NCBI GenBank assembly: GCA_029974925.1
Contig: JARKQH010000476.1
Span: 1-37,471, forward strand
DNA length: 37,471 nucleotides
From: Verrucomicrobiota bacterium
Lineage (GTDB): Bacteria; Verrucomicrobiota; Verrucomicrobiia; Limisphaerales; UBA8199
Direction: 5' to 3'
The notes under the pieces were generated by a model. It was given only the letters and a program-made list of their open reading frames with translations, was not told where the DNA came from and did no database searches. A program made the translations under genes and the position numbers. The first letter of the stretch is position 1, and every line of letters starts with the position of its first letter. Below, piece after piece: positions 24,079 to 31,561 of the stretch.

Positions 24079-24111
24079 CGGCTGGCCAGTGACCGGCAAA
24101 GCAAAGACATT

Positions 24112-25734
24112 ATGAGAGTTCTCCTTGTGAATCCGCCGCATCCGGCCATCGGCAGCCGCATCCCGAGCGAACATCTGCCGCCGCTGGGCTTGCTGTGCCT
24201 GGGGGGGCCGTTAATAGACGCGGGGCATGAAGTCAGGCTGCTGGACGCCGATTTTGGGCCGATGAGCCTGAGTGAAATTTTGGCCGAGGCGCTCCGCTAT
24301 AATCCCGATGCGGTGTTGCTGGGACATTCCGGTTCGACCTCGGGTCATCCCATGGCGATGGAGATCGTGCGAACGCTGCGTCCGGTCTTGCCGCAGACTT
24401 GGATTGTGTACGGAGGGGTGTATCCAACCTTTCACTGGCTGGAGATCATGGAACAGGAGCCGGGAGTGGATTTCATCGTGCGGGGCGAGGGGGAGGAGAC
24501 GGCGGTAAGGCTGATGGCAGCGCTGGAGCAGGAAGAACGGCTGGGGGTGGTGCCGGGGATCGTATTCCGGACGGGGAGGATGCCGGGGGTGAGGCGGCGG
24601 GTCCAGGATTGCGATGTGGAGGCCGGGGAAGCGCGGGCGACCGTGGCGGGGGTGCCGACCCTGGAGCTGGATGCGCATCGGGTGGGGTGGGAGCTGATTG
24701 ACCATCGGCGATACAGCTACTGGGGCGGCCGACGCGCCGTGGTGGCCCAGTTTTCGAGAGGATGTCCGCACGGCTGCCATTATTGCGGGCAACGGGATTT
24801 CTGGCGGGGATGGCGGCATCGGGACCCGGTGAAATTTGCCGGGGAGCTGGCGCGACTGCACCGGGAACAAGGGGTGGAGGTGATCAACCTGGCTGACGAG
24901 AATCCGACGGCCTCGCGGGAGGCGTGGCGTTGTTTTCTCGAGGCGCTGGTGGCGGAGGATGTGCCGTTGATCCTGGTGGGCTCGACACGGGCGAGCGACA
25001 TTGTTCGGGATGCGGACTTGCTGCCGCTCTACAAGCGGGCGGGCGTGGCGCGGTTTTTGCTGGGAATCGAAAGCACGGACGAGGCGACGCTGCGGCGAAT
25101 CCGCAAGGGAAGCACGGAGGCGATGGATCGGGAGGCGATTCGTCTGCTGCGGCGGCACGGGATCATTTCCATGGCGGCGTGGGTGTCAGGGTTTGCGCAG
25201 GAAACGGACCGGGACTACTGGCGGACGCTGCGCCAGATGGTTTCGTATGATCCGGACCAGGTGCAGGGCCTGTACGCGACGCCGCACCGGTGGACGGCGT
25301 TTGCGCAACAGGAGGCGCGGCGGCGCGTGATCCAGACCGACCTGAGCCGGTGGGATTACAAGCATCAGGTTCTGGAAAGTCCCCGCGTGCCCAACTGGCG
25401 GGTGTTGATGTGGATGAAGCTGACCGAGGCGGTCATGCAGTTGCGGCCGAAATCCCTCTGGCGGCTGTGGGCGCACCCGGACAGGGGGTTTCGGGCGGCG
25501 ATGAGATGGTATTACGCGATTGGGCGAAAGGTCTGGCCCTACGAGATCTGGCACTGGCTGTTCAAGGACCGGCGGACCGCCACGGGGCCGACGCTGGCGC
25601 GGTTTTGGGGGATGACAGAGCAGGGGGCGGTGGGGCCCTGGGGCGGCCGAACGAGGAGAGACATACAAGGGCTAGGCAAGACCGGGAAGCGGTGCGAGAT
25701 TGGCCCATGCAAACTACAAGTGACAAACCGTTAA
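24112..25734 (+). CDS. B12-binding radical SAM protein, BchE-type (anaerobic Mg-protoporphyrin ester cyclase-like)
   Basis: A 540-aa protein. Residues 1-140 form a B12-binding-like Rossmann domain ([62 protein letters not shown]). The radical SAM core carries the Fe4S4 motif CPHGCHYC (Cys218, Cys222, Cys225), then [36 protein letters not shown] and a BchE-type C-terminal part. It closely recalls proteins annotated as anaerobic Mg-protoporphyrin IX monomethyl ester cyclase in purple bacteria. The homologous part ends near residue 485, and the last 50 residues look like a tail unique to this protein. True BchE forms the isocyclic ring of bacteriochlorophyll. No other bch genes are seen here, so the substrate may differ. 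The stop overlaps wrbA by 28 nt. Confidence 0.8.
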   Translation: MRVLLVNPPHPAIGSRIPSEHLPPLGLLCLGGPLIDAGHEVRLLDADFGPMSLSEILAEALRYNPDAVLLGHSGSTSGHPMAMEIVRTLRPVLPQTWIVYGGVYPTFHWLEIMEQEPGVDFIVRGEGEETAVRLMAALEQEERLGVVPGIVFRTGRMPGVRRRVQDCDVEAGEARATVAGVPTLELDAHRVGWELIDHRRYSYWGGRRAVVAQFSRGCPHGCHYCGQRDFWRGWRHRDPVKFAGELARLHREQGVEVINLADENPTASREAWRCFLEALVAEDVPLILVGSTRASDIVRDADLLPLYKRAGVARFLLGIESTDEATLRRIRKGSTEAMDREAIRLLRRHGIISMAAWVSGFAQETDRDYWRTLRQMVSYDPDQVQGLYATPHRWTAFAQQEARRRVIQTDLSRWDYKHQVLESPRVPNWRVLMWMKLTEAVMQLRPKSLWRLWAHPDRGFRAAMRWYYAIGRKVWPYEIWHWLFKDRRTATGPTLARFWGMTEQGAVGPWGGRTRRDIQGLGKTGKRCEIGPCKLQVTNR

Positions 25735-26330
25735 CCCGGATCCTGGTGCTGTATTATTCGATGTATGGGCATGTGGAAACGCTGGCGGGCGCCATCGCCC
25801 AAGGGGCGCGCTCCGTTGAGGGGGTGGAGGCAACCGTCAAGCGGGTGCCGGAACTGATGCCCGAGGAGGCGGCACGCAAAGCCGGCGCCAAGGTGGACCA
25901 GGCGGCTCCCGTCGCCTCGCCGAAAGAGCTGGCGGATTACGACGCCATCCTGTTTGGCACGCCGACCCGGTTCGGAAACATGGCGGCGCAGATGCGAAAC
26001 TTTCTGGACCAGACCGGCAAGCTGTGGGTGAGTGGCGCGCTGGTGGGCAAGGTGGCCAGCGTGTTTGCCAGCACGGGAACCGGCGGGGGAAACGAAGCCA
26101 CCATCCTGACTTTCATTCCGACGCTGCTGCACCACGGGATGATCTACGTCGGCCTGCCTTATTCCTGCCCGGAGTTGTCGGATGTCAGCGAAGTCAAGGG
26201 CGGAAGTCCCTACGGGGCGGCGACCATTGCGGGGGCGGATGGCTCGCGCCAGCCGACCGCCAAGGAGCTGGCGATGGCCCGCTTCCAGGGAGCGCACGTT
26301 GCCCGAATCGCCGTCCGCCTGAAGGGCTGA
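25707..26330 (+). CDS. wrbA: NAD(P)H:quinone oxidoreductase, WrbA flavodoxin-like
   Basis: A 207-aa protein starting within the end of the BchE-like gene. It carries the FMN phosphate loop in [20 protein letters not shown], then [46 protein letters not shown] and [15 protein letters not shown], all typical of WrbA. Length matches the family (about 200 aa). It is a cytoplasmic two-electron quinone reductase that avoids semiquinone radicals. The 28-nt overlap suggests co-expression with the radical SAM gene. It converges on nuoD with a 6-bp gap. Confidence 0.93.
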   Translation: MQTTSDKPLTRILVLYYSMYGHVETLAGAIAQGARSVEGVEATVKRVPELMPEEAARKAGAKVDQAAPVASPKELADYDAILFGTPTRFGNMAAQMRNFLDQTGKLWVSGALVGKVASVFASTGTGGGNEATILTFIPTLLHHGMIYVGLPYSCPELSDVSEVKGGSPYGAATIAGADGSRQPTAKELAMARFQGAHVARIAVRLKG

Positions 26331-26336
26331 GGCGGG

Positions 26337-27470
26337 TCAGCGGTCAATGTCGGGGATGACAAGGTCGAGGCTGCCCATGACGGCGAGGGCATCGGGCAGC
26401 AGCAGGCCGCGGCTGGCTTCCTCGAAGAGGCTGAGGTTCGAGAGGCAGGGGGTGCGGAGTTTGACGCGATAAGGGATTTCCTTGTTGTCGCTGACGATGC
26501 GCACCATGAAGCGGCCGCGGGCGGCTTCGACCGCGTAGCAATAGTCGCCGGCGGGGAGCTTGAGGACGCGGGGCACTTTGTCCGCCATGACCGGGCCGGC
26601 GGGGAGCTTGTCCAGGGCCTGCTCGATGATGCGCAGACTTTGGGCCATCTCCTCCATGCGCACGCGGTAACGGGCCATGGAGTCGCCCTCGGGAAACGTC
26701 GGGATGAGGAAATCGAATTCCGGATAGACCGAGTAGGGTTCGGCCCGGCGGACGTCGTAGGGGACGCCCGAGCCGCGGAGGACCGGCCCCGTGGCGCCGT
26801 ATTTGCGGCACAACTCGGCGCTGATGGGGCCGATATTCTCCAGACGTTTGCGGAGGATGATGTTGTCGGTGACCAGGTCGCGGTACATCTTGAGGCGCGG
26901 CCGCATGTGATGAACGAACTCGCGGGTGCCTTTGAGAAAGGCGTCGTCCACGTCGTTGTAGAGCCCGCCAATGCGGTAGTAGGAGTAGGTCAGCCGCGAG
27001 CCGGTGATGCCCTCGAGCAGGTCGAGAATCTTTTCGCGGTCGTCGAACGCGTACAGCAAGGGGGTAAAACCGCCGAGGTCCAGCAAGAACGCGCCCCACC
27101 AGACCAGGTGGCTCGAGATGCGGTTGAGCTCGGAGGTGATGACCCGGATGTACTCGGCCCGGGGCGGCACCTGGATGCGGGCCGCGCGTTCGACCGCGCC
27201 CACGAAGGCGTGGGTGTAGGTCATCGCCGACAGGTAATCAATGCGGCTGGTGTTGGGGAGGTACTGGGCGTAAGTGCGGTTTTCGCCCATCTTTTCCTGC
27301 ATGCGGTGGATATAGCCGACGACAGGCTCGGCGCGGACGATGTATTCGCCGTCCATGGTCATCTTGACGCGCAGGACGCCGTGGGTGGCGGGATGCTGGG
27401 GTCCGATGTTGATGACAAAGGTTTCGCGGCCCGTCTCCGCGTCGGTGGCAATGTTTTCCTTGACGATCAC
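26337..27470 (-). CDS. nuoD: NADH-quinone oxidoreductase subunit D
   Basis: A 377-aa protein starting at a GTG (27470-27468) that overlaps the nuoC stop by 4 nt. It has the 49-kDa subunit hallmarks: NIGPQHPATHGVLRVKMTMD, EPVVGYIHRMQEKMGENRTY, YLPNTSRIDYLSAMTYTHAF, RISSHLVWWGAFLLDLGG and the terminal DLVIPDIDR. NuoD forms the quinone-binding cavity of complex I together with NuoB. Slightly shorter than many homologues but complete at both ends. It is the last nuo gene here: wrbA follows convergently, so nuoE-N must be encoded elsewhere. Confidence 0.97.
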   Translation of the reverse strand: MIVKENIATDAETGRETFVINIGPQHPATHGVLRVKMTMDGEYIVRAEPVVGYIHRMQEKMGENRTYAQYLPNTSRIDYLSAMTYTHAFVGAVERAARIQVPPRAEYIRVITSELNRISSHLVWWGAFLLDLGGFTPLLYAFDDREKILDLLEGITGSRLTYSYYRIGGLYNDVDDAFLKGTREFVHHMRPRLKMYRDLVTDNIILRKRLENIGPISAELCRKYGATGPVLRGSGVPYDVRRAEPYSVYPEFDFLIPTFPEGDSMARYRVRMEEMAQSLRIIEQALDKLPAGPVMADKVPRVLKLPAGDYCYAVEAARGRFMVRIVSDNKEIPYRVKLRTPCLSNLSLFEEASRGLLLPDALAVMGSLDLVIPDIDR

Positions 27471-27961
27471 GAGGTGAAATCTTTTCTGAGAGGGTGATAA
27501 TCCGCGTCCTCGGGCAGCAGGAACGGCGTCAGGTTCGGATGCCCGGCGAAGCGGATGCCGAAGAAATCGTGGGTTTCGCGTTCATGCCAGTTGGCGCCGG
27601 GAAACACGCCGGAGATGGTGGGCAGCTCCGGGTTGTCGCGGGGGACGCGGGTGCGGACCACCGCGCGAAGGCCGGTGACCGGGTGGAAGAAGTCATAGAC
27701 AATTTCCATCTGCTGCTGGGCAATCCAGTCCACGCCGGTGATGGTGTCAATCGCGAAGCCGGCCCGGTCCATCTGCTCCGCCGCAAAGACCACCTGGTCG
27801 GGCGCCACGGTGGCGTCCGCGTGATAGCCTTTGAGCGCGTGGTCCACGCCCTGAAAGGGCAGGGCGATTTGCGGGAGGGGATTGGGCGGCGGCGGGGCCG
27901 ACGCGCCCGGCGGCGAGACGGCTGGCGCGGCGGGCTTGGGCTCGGGGGCGGGGGAACTCAT
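27467..27961 (-). CDS. nuoC: NADH-quinone oxidoreductase subunit C
   Basis: A 164-aa protein from the ATG at 27961, 5 bp after nuoB. The first 30 residues are Pro/Ala-rich (SSPAPEPKPAAPAVSPPGAS), an unusual disordered extension. The 30-kDa subunit fold follows, with the signature ERETHDFFGIRFAGHPNLTP and FLLPEDADYHPLRKDF. NuoC is part of the peripheral arm and contacts NuoD and NuoB. A separate nuoC rather than a nuoCD fusion is seen. Confidence 0.95.
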   Translation of the reverse strand: MSSPAPEPKPAAPAVSPPGASAPPPPNPLPQIALPFQGVDHALKGYHADATVAPDQVVFAAEQMDRAGFAIDTITGVDWIAQQQMEIVYDFFHPVTGLRAVVRTRVPRDNPELPTISGVFPGANWHERETHDFFGIRFAGHPNLTPFLLPEDADYHPLRKDFTS

Positions 27962-27966
27962 GGGGG

Positions 27967-28479
27967 CTATTCGGGTTTGACCACGGGCCAGCGGCGTTTG
28001 CCGGTGAGTTTTTCCTCGAGCTTCAGCAAGCCTTCGATCAGGGCCTCGGGCCGCGGCGGGCAGCCGGGAATATAGACATCCACGGGGAAGAGCTTGTCCA
28101 CGCCCTCGACCACGGCGTACTGGCCGGGAAAGACAAACGGCCCTCCGGAGATGGCGCAGTTGCCCATGGCGATGACCCATTTGGGCTCGGGCATCTGGTC
28201 GTAGAGAGTTTTGACGGCGGCGGCCATCTTCTTGTTGATGGTTCCGGCTACAATCATCACGTCCGCCTGCCGGGGCGACGGGCGAAACACCTCCGCGCCG
28301 AACCGCGCCAGGTCGAAGCGCGAGGCGCCGGCGGCCATCATTTCAATCGCGCAGCACGCCAGACCGAAGGTGAGCGGCCACAAGGAGTTGGCCCGGCCGA
28401 GATTCAACAATTCGTCCAGCTTGGCGAACTTGACGTAGGGGGCGCAGTCCTTCAGGAGCTGATCTTCTTGGGTTTCCAT
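27967..28479 (-). CDS. nuoB: NADH-quinone oxidoreductase subunit B
   Basis: A 170-aa protein from the ATG at 28479, overlapping the end of nuoA by 28 nt. The four ligands of cluster N2 are visible: Cys42-Cys43 in [12 protein letters not shown], Cys108 in [10 protein letters not shown] and Cys140 in [12 protein letters not shown]. It carries the terminal Fe-S cluster that passes electrons to quinone. Length and motifs are normal. Confidence 0.97.
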   Translation of the reverse strand: METQEDQLLKDCAPYVKFAKLDELLNLGRANSLWPLTFGLACCAIEMMAAGASRFDLARFGAEVFRPSPRQADVMIVAGTINKKMAAAVKTLYDQMPEPKWVIAMGNCAISGGPFVFPGQYAVVEGVDKLFPVDVYIPGCPPRPEALIEGLLKLEEKLTGKRRWPVVKPE

Positions 28480-28850
28480 GCAAACACTTCCTTCTTCCAG
28501 GCATACACAATGACCAGCGACAGGATCCCCACGAAAATGAAGACCTCGACAAAGTCGCGAATCGGGAAAACCCGGTCGTAAACGACCGCCACGGGCACGA
28601 GGTAAAGCACGTCCACCGCGAACGCCACGAAGACCAGCGCGTACAGGTAATACACCGCGCTGTAACGAATCCACGCGTCGCCGATCGGCTCCATGCCGCA
28701 CTCGATATACTGATCCGTTTTGTTCGCGTAAGCCCGCGTGCGCCGGGCCATGATCAGATGAACCAGCACTATCGGACCCAGCGCGAACGCCAGTCCGCCC
28801 AGACAAAAGGCGAACAGATAGAACAGATCGCCAAATAAGACGTCTTCCAT
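28452..28850 (-). CDS. nuoA: NADH-quinone oxidoreductase subunit A
   Basis: A 132-aa membrane protein with three hydrophobic helices ([40 protein letters not shown] and [20 protein letters not shown]) and the conserved [20 protein letters not shown] loop. First gene of nuoABCD. NuoA sits at the junction of the peripheral and membrane arms of complex I. Confidence 0.96.
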   Translation of the reverse strand: MEDVLFGDLFYLFAFCLGGLAFALGPIVLVHLIMARRTRAYANKTDQYIECGMEPIGDAWIRYSAVYYLYALVFVAFAVDVLYLVPVAVVYDRVFPIRDFVEVFIFVGILSLVIVYAWKKEVFAWKPKKISS

Positions 28851-29275
28851 GCTGCCAATCTCTGGAACCCGGGCTCGCGGGTCAACACAAATGGTGCCTT
28901 TTGGTTACCCTTTTTTGGCATGGGCACGGCATTAGCCGGTCAGGGCCGGAAGCGGTCTCCCCACCGCCCTGAGAGAACCCTGCCGCGGCGGCGTTTCGGC
29001 GAGGTTTTCTTGCGCGCCTCGGTTTTCGGGTTTTGGCACCTTGTTGCGAAGCACCCGGCAAGGAGGGTGGGTGGGGGCTGCCGATTGCCGGGGCGACTGA
29101 TGTTCACACTCGATTCGCAAAGAACAAAGCGGACGCGGTCATAGCGGGCGCTGCTCCCACGACGTCAAGAACTGTGATGTGTCGTCAAGGCGGGCGGTTG
29201 CGCCAGGACTGCACGTGGGCTGGTTGTGCTTCGGGGATTGCGGCTCGGGATGGAGGACGACTATGCTGCGGGCCG
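28851..29275. other. 425-bp region without a convincing gene
   Basis: This lies between the divergent nuoA and the acetyltransferase gene. It must hold the nuo promoter, but I see only a TTGACC-like hexamer on the minus strand without a good -10. GC-rich, with a few oligo-T stretches (CCCTTTTTTGG near 28915). Open frames here lack protein character. Confidence 0.5.
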
Positions 29276-29902
29276 ATGAGTGACCACACTTTGGCAGGCC
29301 GGCTGGGGGCGCTCGCGGCCTGGGTGCGCCAGTGCGGCTCGGTGTTTTGGCGCTGGGAAGCGCGGCTGCGGGGCGTGGAGTTTCAGGGCAACGCGACATT
29401 CCTGGGGCGGCCGATCATCAGCGTGGCGCCGCGAGGGCGGATTGTGCTCGGGGAGGGCGTGCGGATTGCGAGCGCGTTGCGAGCCAATCCGCTGGGCCTG
29501 GCGCAACCCGCGGTGCTGCGGGCGTTCGCGCCGGGGGCGGAACTGCTTCTCGGACCGGGAGTGGGGGTCAGCGGCAGCGTGCTGTGCGCCGGCAGCCGGA
29601 TCGAGGTTGGCGAGCAGACGATTTTTGGCGCCGGCGCCATGGTGCTGGACAATGATTTTCATTTTCCGGTGGGCCAATGGGGCTGGGGTGCCGACAGCGC
29701 GGCGAATGCGCGCCCCGTGATCATTGGCCGCGGCGTGTTCGTGGGCGCGCGGGCGATTGTGCTCAAGGGCGTGACGATCGGCGACCGGGCGGTGGTTGGG
29801 GCGGGGGCGGTCGTGACGCAAGACGTGCCGGCGGGGCACCTGGCGGTGGGGAATCCGGCGAGGATTATCGCCCGGCAAGCCCCGGACCAGCCCGAGAGTT
29901 AA
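29276..29902 (+). CDS. Hexapeptide-repeat (left-handed beta-helix) acyltransferase
   Basis: A 208-aa protein from the ATG at 29276; longer in-frame extension upstream is not protein-like. The central and C-terminal parts show hexad repeats ([LIV]-G-x4): GRIVLGEGVRIASALR, SRIEVGEQTIFGAGAMVLDN and IIGRGVFVGARAIVLKGVTI, then IGDRAVVGAGAVVTQDVPAG, ending with the usual GNPARII cap. DNDFHFP supplies the His commonly used for catalysis in sugar O-/N-acetyltransferases of this class. A surface-polysaccharide or antibiotic-type acetyl transfer role is possible. The substrate cannot be told, and no glycan locus is adjacent. Confidence 0.88.
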   Translation: MSDHTLAGRLGALAAWVRQCGSVFWRWEARLRGVEFQGNATFLGRPIISVAPRGRIVLGEGVRIASALRANPLGLAQPAVLRAFAPGAELLLGPGVGVSGSVLCAGSRIEVGEQTIFGAGAMVLDNDFHFPVGQWGWGADSAANARPVIIGRGVFVGARAIVLKGVTIGDRAVVGAGAVVTQDVPAGHLAVGNPARIIARQAPDQPES

Positions 29903-30125
29903 GGGACCGAGCAACCCGTTTCCCGCGCGGCGGGAGGTGCCAGCCGGGTTTCTTTTCCGAGTTGGGATGGCTTAATTCAGGCAGACGGGGTCGCCGCCGA
30001 CCGGCAAGCCGCGGGCGCAGCGCGGTTTTCAGGCTTGCCAGGGGTGCGGGTGGCATCTTCAATTTTGCGGATGCCGCTCCCTTTCGGCGGATGGCTTCGC
30101 CGGGCGGGAGGCGGCCGCGCATGCC

Positions 30126-31502
30126 ATGGCCAATGATTCACGCAACCAGCATCGCCCGCCCCGCATCCTGATCGTGGACGACGATGCGGGCCAGCGGAGC
30201 CTGCTGGACTCGTTCCTGAAGAGCCAGGGGTTTGAGACCGTCGTGGCGGGGTCGGGCGAGGAGGCGCTGGCGCGGCTGGCCGCCGAGGAGTTCAACATGA
30301 TGATCTCGGACGTGCGCATGCCCGGGATGTCAGGCTTGGAAACCCTCCGCCGCGCCCGGGCGCTCAACGCGGTGCTGCCGGTGCTGCTGGTCACCGCTTA
30401 TGCCGACATCCGGGAGGCGGTGGGCGCGATGAAAGACGGCGCGCTGAATTACCTTGCCAAGCCGATTGACCTGGACGAGCTGCTGGCGACCGTTCGGCAG
30501 GCGACGGGTCTTTCGCCCACCGCCCCGCTGAAGTTCGGCGCCGAACGGGAGGTGCCGCCGCACGTGGTCGCGCAAAGCCCTTTGATGCGGGCCGTGCTGC
30601 ACGATGCCTCGCTCATTGCCCCGTCGGACAGCCGGGTGTTGATCACCGGCGAAAGCGGCGTGGGCAAGGAAGTCCTGGCGGAAACCATTCATGGCTGGAG
30701 CGCCCGGGCTTCCGGACCGCTGGTGAAAGTCAACTGTGCGGCCATTCCCGAGACGCTGCTGGAAAGCGAGCTGTTCGGCCATGAGAAAGGCGCTTTTACG
30801 GGGGCGGTCTCCCAGCGCATCGGGCGGTTCGAGCAGGCGCGGGACGGGACGATTTTCCTGGATGAAATCGGGGACATGTCGCCCAGCCTTCAGGCCAAGC
30901 TGCTGCGGGTGACGCAGGACGGTTTGTTCAACCGCATCGGCTCGAACAAGGAACTGCATACCAACGCCCGCATTCTCGCGGCCACCAACCGCAACCTGGA
31001 GGAGGAGGTCAAGGCCGGCCGGTTCCGCGAGGATTTGTTCTACCGGCTCAACGTGGTTGAGCTGCACCTTCCGCCCCTGCGGGACCGGCGGGAGGATATC
31101 CTTCCCCTGGCCAACGCGTTCCTGGCCGAGTTCACCCGCGGGCGGGCCCGCTTTTCGGCCAGCGTGACGGAATGCCTGACTCGTTACTCCTGGCCGGGCA
31201 ACGTGCGCGAGCTGCGCAATTCGATGGAACGGGCGGCGCTGTTATCGCAAGGCGACGTCATCCTGTTGGAACACCTGCCGGCCCGGGTTCGCGCCGCGGC
31301 GTCCACGACGCCGTCCACGGCGGAGGGCGAGGCCGGGCATTTGGACGACATCGAGCGGCAGACGATTTTCCAGGCTTTGCGGAAACACAAATTCAACCGG
31401 ACGGAGACGGCGCGGGCGCTGGGCATCAGCCGGCGGGCTTTGATCTACAAGCTGCAGCGGTTTCGCGAGATGGGGTTTCAGGTGGATGCGGACGCCGGCT
31501 GA
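30126..31502 (+). CDS. Sigma-54-dependent response regulator (NtrC/ZraR type)
   Basis: A 458-aa protein. Receiver (about 12-125): [10 protein letters not shown], phospho-acceptor Asp62 in [10 protein letters not shown], the Lys in [13 protein letters not shown]+ domain (about 145-380): Walker A GESGVGKE, the sigma-54 contact loop [10 protein letters not shown], Walker [12 protein letters not shown], and [17 protein letters not shown]. Fis-type HTH at the end: [30 protein letters not shown]. It activates transcription by RpoN holoenzyme when phosphorylated. No partner kinase is adjacent, so it is an orphan here. I saw no clear -24/-12 promoter in nearby gaps. Confidence 0.96.
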   Translation: MANDSRNQHRPPRILIVDDDAGQRSLLDSFLKSQGFETVVAGSGEEALARLAAEEFNMMISDVRMPGMSGLETLRRARALNAVLPVLLVTAYADIREAVGAMKDGALNYLAKPIDLDELLATVRQATGLSPTAPLKFGAEREVPPHVVAQSPLMRAVLHDASLIAPSDSRVLITGESGVGKEVLAETIHGWSARASGPLVKVNCAAIPETLLESELFGHEKGAFTGAVSQRIGRFEQARDGTIFLDEIGDMSPSLQAKLLRVTQDGLFNRIGSNKELHTNARILAATNRNLEEEVKAGRFREDLFYRLNVVELHLPPLRDRREDILPLANAFLAEFTRGRARFSASVTECLTRYSWPGNVRELRNSMERAALLSQGDVILLEHLPARVRAAASTTPSTAEGEAGHLDDIERQTIFQALRKHKFNRTETARALGISRRALIYKLQRFREMGFQVDADAG

Positions 31503-31561
31503 AGGCACGCCGGCGGTCCTTTCCCTGGTGACCTCGTGGCGCAAGGTGGTAAACTGGAAGG

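Larger units (their letters stand above)
23789..24111. other. AT-rich 323-bp divergent intergenic region
   Basis: This lies between the divergent serpin and BchE-like genes, and about 23840-24045 is strikingly AT-rich against the GC-rich surroundings (for example GTATTATATTTATTTTGGC). No credible gene is present. It holds the two ACTTTGT-type palindromes, a TTGACA hexamer and a GC-rich hairpin listed separately. It could be an acquired promoter region or hold several regulator sites. Confidence 0.6.

Noticed and set aside
24053-24111. Cobalamin riboswitch before the B12-type radical SAM gene
   Set aside because: I could not find the B12-box consensus (GCCACTG) in the right orientation or the multi-stem layout; only one simple hairpin is clear.
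28480-28806. Longer nuoB start overlapping most of nuoA
   Set aside because: The extra residues are an off-frame reading of nuoA. The ATG at 28479 gives a standard NuoB length.
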